Shown in pieces: positions 54,291 through 62,000 of a stretch of 64,000 nucleotides of DNA (positions within the stretch are counted from its first letter, which is position 1; each line of letters starts with the position of its first letter). Source of the stretch: Methylobacter luteus IMV-B-3098 (GTDB lineage Bacteria > Pseudomonadota > Gammaproteobacteria > Methylococcales > Methylomonadaceae). A program made the translations under genes and the position numbers. Under the pieces are notes generated by a model. That model had not been told where the DNA came from and did not search any database. It was given only the letters and a program-made list of their open reading frames with translations. The stretch covers positions 2,594,789 to 2,658,788 of the forward strand of contig NZ_KE386569.1 of assembly GCF_000427625.1 (NCBI RefSeq), read 5' to 3'.

Positions 54291-54430
54291 AAAAAAAGGC
54301 GGGTCGAAACCCGCCGAAGAGCATCCATGAAGTGAGAGTCAATATGTAGTCCTTGTAGAAATAACCATTTATCTGCTGTCGGATATATCCTAGCGAAATC
54401 TTTATGTTTAATAAAACGATATTATTAGAT
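54291..54430 (-). ncRNA. Leader or small RNA unit 1
   Basis: On the minus strand: an AT-rich promoter-like stretch with ATCGTTTTATTAAA (54407-54420), then ACAGCAGATAAATGGTT (54363-54379), then a rho-independent terminator GGCGGG-TTTCGA-CCCGCC followed by T7 (54291-54315). A homologous unit with the same order and nearly the same spacing occurs at 55915-56111. The predicted transcript is about 90 bases and ends about 230 bases before the sigma-54 activator start. A 9-codon frame MVISTRTTY starts inside the conserved AAATGGTT. Confidence 0.55.
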
Positions 54431-54589
54431 GCCCCTATCTCATTTTTCGATGGTATAGCCGGGAAACAAGCCGGCTTCGGCTAAACGCCATTTTCGGCCA
54501 TGCATTCGCCATAATGAAGCAGCCGGTAATGATGCGGGCTCATTGCGTGCCATTGCTCGTCGCCGGTCAGAGGCAGCGTTGCCAGCGCG

Positions 54590-54663
54590 GTAGGCTGGGT
54601 TGTTAAACCCAGCATTCGAAGCCGCCAAAGCTGGGTTTCCGCTAAAGCTCCAACCCAGCCTAC
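54590..54663. repeat. REP-B inverted pair (copy B6)
   Basis: Mixed-subtype pair with a TTGTTAAA change in the left unit and the CGCTAAAGCTCC variant on the right. It abuts the RAYT tail by 15 bases. Confidence 0.9.
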
Positions 54664-54678
54664 ATAAATTACATAAGC

Positions 54679-54905
54679 TTATTCCCATGAATAATCTTGG
54701 ATGTTCGGGGAGGCGGCCCAGTTTTCGGGGTACATGCCGCGTTGGACCCATTGCCGGAACGATGAATACGGCCAGTCTTTGATGGCCTGAACGTAGCGCG
54801 GTATGGCCGTATGGCGGATGAATCGTAGGGTGGATTTGCCTTGGCAATCCACCAACAAGCGGAGCCTTGAAACCGTCATGTTCCGCAATATTGCTGGCAT
54901 GTTTT
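54679..54905 (-). pseudogene. RAYT C-terminal remnant
   Basis: The minus-strand frame contains IPRYVQAIKDWPYSSFRQWV, then QRGMYPENWAAS, the standard C-terminal end of REP-associated transposases (KDWPYSSFHRYV..G.YP.DW). Upstream in the same frame is REP-derived LVDCQGKSTLRFIRHTA, encoded by the REP-G hairpin GTAGGGTGGATTTGCC (54825-54853). The catalytic N-terminal part is missing. Confidence 0.8.
54825..54853. repeat. REP-G hairpin inside the RAYT remnant
   Basis: GTAGGGTGGATTTGCC TTGGCAATCCACC: stem GGTGGATT(T)GCC with its inverse GGCAATCCACC. This is a distinct REP unit type. Confidence 0.75.
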
Positions 54906-55002
54906 AAAACCAATCGAGTCTGACCCTTTTGATTTTACTGCTTAGATAAGCGGTTGTTCAAAAAACTGCAATCGGGATACAACTTATTTTTAATAATAGC
55001 CA

Positions 55003-55881
55003 TTATACCGTCAGAGCCCTTGCGGCCGGGATTGTTACGGGCGATTGCCCACCCAAAGCCTCTTCATAAAAACTGCCCTGGACCAGATCGAATCCGGACT
55101 GATTGGCCAGCGTGGCCTGCTCTTTCCGATCGACCTGTTGCAGGATGGTTTGTCCTGCTACCGAATCGGCCAGTGCTTTCAGGCTTGTCAGGGTCGAAAG
55201 CAGAGCACTGTCTGTAGCCGCCTGATCCGGCCTGGGCGCATTGATGCGCAGGTAATCCGGCGCCAGCTGCGTGATCAAATCGCGCACATTGCGGGCCGCA
55301 TGGAGCGAGACGAGGTTGAGCGCTATGCGGTAACCGCGATTGCGGTAATTGTTCAGACCTTCAAGCAGCTGGGCGGGATGCAGTGAATAGAAGTTGTTGA
55401 CGGTCATTGCAATCACGACATTGTGTGTAGCCAGTCCGCACTTGACGATGACTTCCTCAAAATACGCGCCATGATCGCGCTTGATCCCGAAGATATGCCT
55501 GGGGTCAACTTCCAGCATCAGCACGCCGTCAAAATGCGAGGCAGGCAGATAGTTGAGCATGTGTACGGTGCGGCATAGACGATCGAGGCTGATGATGGAT
55601 TCGAAGTCGACGGGCTGTTTGACCGCGTCGGTCAGCAGATTTTCAATCTCGAACGTTTGTCGTTCATGGCTTTCGTAGGTCGAAACGGAAATCCACGCCG
55701 CATGGCCTGCAATCTGTTCAGGGCGGTCAGCATGGCGTATCGGCGCGAAAATACTGCCGATCCGGATCGGCCCGAAAAGGCCGCTGATCTTGCCGTCTTC
55801 CAGGATAAAAGTCCGGACGCGGGAACGATGCTCGCGTTCGAACCTGTCATTGAAGTATTCCACTAACTGTTGTAAAGGCAT
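55003..55881 (-). CDS. Degenerate EAL-domain protein
   Basis: A 292-residue protein whose C-terminal half aligns to EAL phosphodiesterases, but every catalytic motif is altered. The signature ExL is absent; the DDFGTG motif reads ALNLVSLHA; the LKID motif reads YLRINAP; the AEGVE motif reads LQQVDRKEQ; and only the QG(Y/F) end is kept (LVQGSFYEEA). An N-terminal segment of about 75 residues (FILEDGKISGLFGPIRIG) is unfamiliar. It cannot be an active c-di-GMP phosphodiesterase and may be a protein-binding regulator, like YdiV-type proteins. It starts 34 bases after the terminator of leader unit 2. Confidence 0.8.
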   Translation of the reverse strand: MPLQQLVEYFNDRFEREHRSRVRTFILEDGKISGLFGPIRIGSIFAPIRHADRPEQIAGHAAWISVSTYESHERQTFEIENLLTDAVKQPVDFESIISLDRLCRTVHMLNYLPASHFDGVLMLEVDPRHIFGIKRDHGAYFEEVIVKCGLATHNVVIAMTVNNFYSLHPAQLLEGLNNYRNRGYRIALNLVSLHAARNVRDLITQLAPDYLRINAPRPDQAATDSALLSTLTSLKALADSVAGQTILQQVDRKEQATLANQSGFDLVQGSFYEEALGGQSPVTIPAARALTV

Positions 55882-55914
55882 AAACTTTTCTCTTTAAACC
55901 GGTCCAATTAATCT

Positions 55915-56111
55915 AAAAAAAAGGCGGGCCGCAGCCCGCCCGGAAACATCCATGGCAAGAGGAGGAGCGACTTGTACGTTCCTTTGTATCAAGTCATAAG
56001 CACTGTTGAATGACACTGACAAGCATTAATGGACATTGAGAGAACCATTTCTCTGCTGTTGGGACTTATCTTAATTCGTCATTTATTTTTAATAAAACGA
56101 TAAGATTAGAT
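55915..56111 (-). ncRNA. Leader or small RNA unit 2
   Basis: Minus-strand copy of the unit at 54291: promoter-like ATCGTTTTATTAAA (56088-56101), then ACAGCAGAGAAATGGTT (56043-56059), then terminator GGCGGGC-TGCG-GCCCGCC with T8 (55915-55940). The middle is longer than in unit 1, giving about 140 bases. A 19-codon frame MVLSMSINACQCHSTVLMT starts within AAATGGTT, parallel to MVIS in unit 1. It lies directly upstream of the EAL-like gene and divergent from the second cysB gene. Confidence 0.6.
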
Positions 56112-56171
56112 TAATTCATCTAATAAACTGATAAACTAACTGTTCGACATTGCACTCAGGATTTGAAAACC

Positions 56172-57071
56172 ATGAATTTAAGTCAGATTGAGTTGCTGCA
56201 AATTCTGCAGGAAACCGATTTAAACCTGTCCAAGGCGGCCGAAAAGATGCATGTCGTGCAATCGGCCGTCAGTCGGCAACTGCAGCTTTTTGAAGGTGAG
56301 CTGGGCTCGCCGTTGTTTGAACGCCGGGGCAAAAAGCTGATCGGTTTGACGCCGCTCGGCCGCCGGGTTATGGAGGAAGTGTCGACGATCCACCAATCGA
56401 AACAGAACATTCGCGCGCTCGCGGCCGATTTTCTGGACAGCAACAGCGGAACGCTGCACATTGCCACCACGCATACGCAGGCGAAATATTTTCTGCCCAA
56501 TCCGATCCGGCGATTCCGCGAAAAATACCCCGGCGTCAGGATTTATATTGTTCAGGCCTCGCCCGAACAGTTGATCGATCAGCTGCACGCGCACAAGGCC
56601 GACATCGCGATCTGTACGGAAAAAGTCGATGAAGACGCTGAGCTGGTGCTGAAGCCCTGCTACGAATGGCATCATGCGGCTGTCATGCCGCAGGGTCATC
56701 CGTTGAGCGCGGGCGAGATCACGCTGGAACGGCTGGCATCCTTTCCGATCCTGACTTACAGCTTCGGCTTTACGGGCCGCTCGAACATTGAGACCGCCTT
56801 CAAAAATGTAGGGCTGGAACTCGATATCATCCTGGCTGCGGCCGACACGGACGTGATCAAGACCTACGTGCGTCAAGGGCTGGGTATCGGCATTATCGCG
56901 GGCATGGCCTATGACGCGCTGGCGGACAAGGATCTCGTGGCGCGCGACCTGTCGCACCTGATTCCGCATTCGACGACCAAGATTACCTATCTGAAGCAGA
57001 ATTATCTGCCGATCTATACGCAGCATTTTATTGCCGAGTTGTTGCAGGCGGCGGGGGAAATAAGGTATTAA
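56172..57071 (+). CDS. LysR-family CysB-type regulator (copy 2)
   Basis: A 299-residue paralogue of the regulator at 23421, with the same helix-turn-helix (LNLSKAAEKMHVVQSAVSRQ) and ligand pocket motifs (TTHTQAKYFLP, ILTYSFGFTGRSNIE). By eye about five of six residues match. It could be a Cbl-like second regulator for alternative sulfur sources, or a redundant copy. The start is the ATG at 56172; the frame extends to a TTG at 56163. It is divergent from leader unit 2, whose AAACGATA motif may be its autoregulatory site. No sulfur genes adjoin it. Confidence 0.9.
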   Translation: MNLSQIELLQILQETDLNLSKAAEKMHVVQSAVSRQLQLFEGELGSPLFERRGKKLIGLTPLGRRVMEEVSTIHQSKQNIRALAADFLDSNSGTLHIATTHTQAKYFLPNPIRRFREKYPGVRIYIVQASPEQLIDQLHAHKADIAICTEKVDEDAELVLKPCYEWHHAAVMPQGHPLSAGEITLERLASFPILTYSFGFTGRSNIETAFKNVGLELDIILAAADTDVIKTYVRQGLGIGIIAGMAYDALADKDLVARDLSHLIPHSTTKITYLKQNYLPIYTQHFIAELLQAAGEIRY

Positions 57072-57095
57072 TTCGGCTGTATTCCATCAGCAGGT

Positions 57096-57159
57096 GTAGG
57101 CTGGGTTGATAAACCCAGCATGGGCAGCTTCGAATGCTGGGTTTATCAACCCAGCCTAC
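57096..57159. repeat. REP-B inverted pair (copy B7)
   Basis: Two TTGATAAA-subtype units head-to-head between the convergent ends of cysB copy 2 and the MksF-like gene; 12 bases from the latter's stop. Confidence 0.9.
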
Positions 57160-57171
57160 CACGGTTAGAAG

Positions 57172-58398
57172 CTAGCGGACTCTGCGCAGCCGGATTTCCG
57201 AGATCAGCTGATTGCCGGTAAAACCCGGCAGCGCATCGCCCTGCATCTCAATCGCAATGGCCGCGCGCACTTGCTGGCGCAGGCTGCAGTAATGCGCGAA
57301 CACGATGTTCAGCCACAGGTCCGGCGTAATGGCCAGCTCGTGCTGCTGCCAGTAGCCCAGGGCCGACACCTGGCGCCCCTGTTCCTGCAACGCCTGCGCG
57401 AACAGCGATTCGGTATGCTCCTCATAAAGATCGCGCAGGTAGTCGATATGCCCCGCATCGGTCTGGTTGACCGGCACCGATGCGCGGTTCGTGTCGGCCA
57501 GTGGCGCGGGCCTGGCTTGCCGTTTCAGCTCGTGGATGATGTCGGTAAATTCGGCCTGCAGGGCAGCGCGGGCCGTATCGAGGCCGGCTTTCAGCGGCAG
57601 GCCGAGGCTGCGGTTCAGGATGGCCGGCACAGCAGGTTCATCGGCCCAGTTCAAAGGGCTCCATTCGGGATGCTGTTTCAGGAAGCGCGCCATGGCGCGA
57701 GTCCGGTTCGCGGTCTGTTCCTGTTGTCTTAAGGTGAACAGCAGCGTCTTCATGCGGTCGACAATGCTGGCCAGGCGTTCGACGATGCTCTTGTACTGGT
57801 CGACGAAACGGATGATTTTGCGCGACAGTTCGCTTGGCGCGGCCCAGTTCAGCCATTCGTAGCAGGCTTCCGGATTGATATGGTTGAGCTCTTCGACCAG
57901 TTGCTGCGCATAGGCCAGCGCACGCTCGTTTTCGCGGATCTTGCTGGTCAGCGAGCTGACGAAACCGAACTGGCTGGTGATGGCCGAGAACATGACGCTG
58001 ATGCTGTTTTCGAGCAGTTCCAGCGATTCATAAAGCGTGTCGTCGATCTGTTCCAGATGATAGCGGGCTTCGTCCTGCTCGTTGCTGTCCAGCGCGGCGC
58101 GGTAGGCGGCAATGTCCTCCTCGACGTTGCGGATCATGCGCGCGATGTCGGTGTTCTGCCGGTAGCGCGCATTGCGCAGCAGCAGCCGGTCGATCAGGCG
58201 CTTGACGTCGGTCGTGAGCCGGTATTCGTCGGCCTGCTCGGACAGACGCAGGATGCCGGTTTTTTTCAGGCTTTCGATGGCGCCGGCGTTCTCGTCGTCG
58301 ATGAAGACGGCGCCCTGGATATAGGCCTCGGCCAGCAAGCCATCGGAACTGCCGAGCTTTCTGATCAGCGCCGTGACTTGTTCATGGTCAAAACTCAT
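57172..58398 (-). CDS. MksF/JetA-like condensin kleisin subunit
   Basis: A 408-residue protein, last gene of a three-gene operon. An N-terminal winged-helix-like segment (about 1-75: VTALIRKLGSSDGLLAEAYI, GILRLSEQADEYRLTTDVKR) is followed by long helices with coiled-coil character (RMIRNVEEDIAAYRAALDSN, LEQIDDTLYESLELLENSIS), and a variable C-terminal region. This is the layout of the MukF/MksF/JetA subunit that bridges SMC heads. Its ATG overlaps the previous gene by 4 bases. Sequence similarity to named members is low by eye; the call rests on size, order and the adjacent SMC gene. Confidence 0.72.
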   Translation of the reverse strand: MSFDHEQVTALIRKLGSSDGLLAEAYIQGAVFIDDENAGAIESLKKTGILRLSEQADEYRLTTDVKRLIDRLLLRNARYRQNTDIARMIRNVEEDIAAYRAALDSNEQDEARYHLEQIDDTLYESLELLENSISVMFSAITSQFGFVSSLTSKIRENERALAYAQQLVEELNHINPEACYEWLNWAAPSELSRKIIRFVDQYKSIVERLASIVDRMKTLLFTLRQQEQTANRTRAMARFLKQHPEWSPLNWADEPAVPAILNRSLGLPLKAGLDTARAALQAEFTDIIHELKRQARPAPLADTNRASVPVNQTDAGHIDYLRDLYEEHTESLFAQALQEQGRQVSALGYWQQHELAITPDLWLNIVFAHYCSLRQQVRAAIAIEMQGDALPGFTGNQLISEIRLRRVR

Positions 58399-59021
58399 TG
58401 AAACAGCTCCGTCTGGTCGCCGTTGTCTTCAGATTCATCCAGTTCCAGCTCTTCGGCGTCGTTCAGAAACGCGATGACCTGATGCAGATAATCCATTTTA
58501 CCGGTCACGAGATAGGTCGCGCCCTGCGGATTGGGCTTGACCAGATAACCGCTTTGCTCGAGTTTTTGCAGCACCCACAGTAGCTGTTCGGCGACGTTGG
58601 TCCTGGTCGTGCGGAAAAACGGCATCTGGGTCAGGCGCGCCATCTGCTCGCACAGTGACGGCTCGGGCTCGATAACCCTGAGCATCTGGTGCAGGCGGAT
58701 CTCGTCGCGGGCGCGGACTGGCCGGTCGGAGCCCATGGCCGTCATGACCAGATCCATCCATTCGACGACCGGCCTCAATTGCGAGCGGATTTCCGAGAAG
58801 GCTTCGCGGATCAGGCCGCGATTGGTCTCATCGATGGCCGTATAGCCGGCATAGAACGCTTCACTGCCGTCCAATGTGCACAGGGTCCTGTCCAAGGGCG
58901 CGAGATAATCGGCCACTTTCCGGAAATTATCGGGCTGGCGCAGGTAGCCATATTCATCGGCATAAGCCGTCGGGCAGATGAACTGGCCGCTCAATAGCGC
59001 TTCAATGACGCGTTTAAACAT
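58395..59021 (-). CDS. MksE/JetB-like condensin accessory subunit
   Basis: A 208-residue protein with winged-helix character: SGQFICPTAYADEYGYL near the N-terminus, VEWMDLVMTAMGSDRPVRAR, then a DNA-binding-like RTNVAEQLLWVLQKLEQSGY with a beta wing (LVKPNPQGATYLVTGK). The C-terminus is very acidic (AEELELDESEDNGDQTELF). Size and position fit the KITE-type MksE/JetB subunit. It overlaps the SMC gene by 8 bases upstream and the MksF-like gene by 4 bases downstream. Confidence 0.72.
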   Translation of the reverse strand: MFKRVIEALLSGQFICPTAYADEYGYLRQPDNFRKVADYLAPLDRTLCTLDGSEAFYAGYTAIDETNRGLIREAFSEIRSQLRPVVEWMDLVMTAMGSDRPVRARDEIRLHQMLRVIEPEPSLCEQMARLTQMPFFRTTRTNVAEQLLWVLQKLEQSGYLVKPNPQGATYLVTGKMDYLHQVIAFLNDAEELELDESEDNGDQTELFQ

Positions 59022-62000
59022 GGCTGGTCTCCCGGTGGGTCATGGGGGTCAGCAGCGCGTCAAGCTTGCTGGCCGGTATCGCGACTTCATGCAGTTTCTG
59101 CCTGTCGATCAGGTAGCGCCGGTCGAACAGGCTCAGCACGTTGCGGTCGGCCGTCGGGCTGGCCGAGATGATGCGGATGTTCTGCCGGGTCAGCATGGCC
59201 ATCATGGCTTCGATGTTTTCCGGCGCCAGGTCGCCCAGTTCATCGATCGGCCAGCAGACCACAGTCTGGCTCTGCTTGCGCAGCATGGATGTCACGCCGG
59301 TAAAGAACGTGACCAGCGCCAGATAGGACAGTCCCGTGGAACTGACGTCTTTCAGCTCTTTGGCGTTGCGGGCCTGTTTGGTATGGCCGTTTTCGGAAAT
59401 CGTGAATTCGATATCAAACAGCGACAAGTGCTTGATCTTGATGCCGTCGGCAGGCAGCAGCGTTGTCAGTGCCGTCATGGCTTCGATCAGAGTAGCCGGT
59501 ATGTCGCTGTCGCCGGTCAGGTCGGCGCGCTCGCGGTAGCGGCCGTAATTGTCGCCGAACTGTTTCAGGGCCTGCCAGTAGTCCAGATCGCTCATTTTGG
59601 AACGCACGGTCACGGTGATCTCGCCAAGGGCTGCGAAATGCTTTTCCTGGCTGACATGTTTCGACAGCAGGGCGCCAGTCGATTTAATGATGCGTTCGAA
59701 ATTACGCAGATGCTGGTAGAATGCGTTCACGTCCGTGGCGTGCAATTCGATCTGCTGGCTGGTGGCCTGCTTGACGTTGGCGACCATTTTCAGCACGTCC
59801 TTTAACGGCTGCTCGATTTCCAGCCCGTCATGCGCATGGCCCGTGGCGGCTTCCAGCGCCCGGTTCCAGGCTTCGGCCAACTGGCTGCGCTGGTGCGTGT
59901 TGAACAGCTGGACGATGGTCTGCCGGCCGTTCAGCAGCGTCTTTTCCAGGCTCCGGCGTTTCTGGCCGAAGCTTTGGGCCAGTTTTTGCAGCGTGTCGGA
60001 CGCGTAATCGGGCAGCGCTTCGTTGATGGCCGGTGCGTGGCTTTCGAGCTGGCTGAGCGTATTATCGAGTTGCGCCAGCAGCCCTTGCGTTTTTTGCAGC
60101 GTCTGCTCCTGCAGGTAGATCAGGCTGTTGAGCTGATCTTTTCTGTTTTTAAAGCCACGCTCCATTTGCGCGATTTCATCCTTCAGCAGCGCCTGTTGCT
60201 GCTGGTATTCGCTGCGTTGCCGGCACAGCCCGGCGTGCCGTTGCCACTGTTTGTCCAGCCAGAGCTGATACTGCTCGGCCAGTTCCTGAAACTTTCTGGC
60301 TTCTTTCTCCCTGGCTTTCAGGCCATCGAGCTGGCGGCTGAGTTCGATGACCGTGTCGTCGGTGCCGCTTTCCTTCAGATCGGCTTGCAGGCGGGACTTG
60401 ATGCGCTGCTGTTCAGCCTGGCAGCTGTTTTTTTCCTGTTTGATCAGGGTCTGTATGGCCTGGAGCCTGTTCCGGGCATCGGACTCGATGATGGCTCGGC
60501 GGGCCAGATGTTCCTGATGCAGCTGGCTTTGATCTGTACGGCTTTCTTCGGCGATGGCCTGCAAATCCTTGTCGCAGCGTTTGATCTCTGCCTGCAGGAC
60601 GTCGATGGTGTGCTGTAGTTCTGCGCGCGCTTTTTCGATTTCGGCCCTGGCCTGATGGCTCAGACCTTGCTCCTGATCGCTCAGTGTTTCTTCCTGTTGG
60701 CGCGCGCGTTGCGTGTGGTGTGCAGCCTTCTGCTGATCCTGCCGGCTTTGTTCCAGTGTGGCGGATGCCGCACTCAGGCTGGCTTCCGTACGCGCGATGT
60801 CGGCTTTGGCTTCTTCGAGCTTTTTGAACAGAGCCTGTTCCTCGGCTTGCAGGGCTGTTTTGGTCGCTTCCAGCTCGCGACCGGCCAGTGCTTCAAGATC
60901 CAGGTTGAGTCCGTAAAAGCTGGGTTCGATGCCGGGCATGACGGTCGGATTCAGACCTTTATGCTCCAGCAGGTCAGGGGCGATCACCCGGCCGATCGTC
61001 TGCTGCCAGCCGTCGGCTTCCTGTTCCAGGAAGTGGTGCAGCGTGCCTTCGGCCGGTTGCAGCCGCTTCAGGCAGGTCTCATGCTGTTGCTGGTATTGCC
61101 GCAGCTGCGCCTTTTTGTTCTTTAACCGGGCGTCGATGTCATGGAAGGCTTCGCGCGCGGCGTAATAGGCTTTGTCGGCAGCCTGCTGTTCGTCCACGGC
61201 CTGCCTGATGGCCTGTCTGGTTATGTTGAGTTCCTGCCGGGTCTTGTCGATCTGTTGCGCCATCGCTTCGGGCACCGGCACATGCGGGTGCTCGCTCTGC
61301 TTGATGGCGCAATCGACGGCCAGCTGCGATTTTTGCTCCTTAAGCGGCTGCGCGCGGGCCTCGCTGTCTTTGATCAGCTGGTCCTTACGCTGCTGGTATT
61401 GGGCCTCGGCTTCGGCCAGCTTTTTCTCCCGGTCCAGCGCTTCCGTGGCGCACTGGTTGTCGAATGTCTGCAGTTGGTGGGTATGCCGGTGCTTCAGTTC
61501 TCCAAGCTGATGCTCATAAAGCGCCTTGATGTCCTGGGTTTTACTTTCCAGCGCCTCGATTTCCTGTGTTTTGAGCGCCTGCTGTTCAAGATACTGTCCA
61601 AGCAGCGCACCTTTGATGGCGAAGGTTTCGGCATCCTGCTGTTCATAGTGCTGCTTTTTGTCTTCCAGCGCGTTGATCTGGAAATCGAGATCCTTGATCT
61701 GCTCGTTCAGCTGCCGCAGGGCCTCCTTTTTGGGTTCCTGTTGCCGGTCGAAATCGAGTTTAAGTTGCTGAAGCTGAGCTTTAGCTTCATTGATCAGCGT
61801 GTTGCCTTTTTCCAGTTCGGTTCTAGCCGTTTTGTGATTTTCACGCGCCAGAAAATGGATGTGCGACAGTTCGCTGTTCGTGTCTTTCAGCTTTTCTGCG
61901 GCCTGCAGCAGTTCATCGAAATAGTCCCGCTTGGCTTCCAGCGTCCGCGCGGCATTGATGTCGGCCAGCCAGCCGTCGATATGAGTTTTGCTGAGCTGGA

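Larger units (their letters stand above)
54431..55002. other. Degraded region with RAYT and REP remnants
   Basis: Contains a minus-strand tail at 54481-54589 reading LATLPLTGDEQWHAMSPHHY and ending HYGECMAENGV before TAG, which looks like the C-terminus of an unidentified lost protein; then a REP-B pair, a RAYT tail and a REP-G hairpin, all listed separately. No intact gene. Confidence 0.6.

Noticed and set aside
54125-54328. 67-codon minus-strand frame starting MDALRRVSTRLFLSG
   Set aside because: It reads through the terminator hairpin of leader unit 1 and has no family features.
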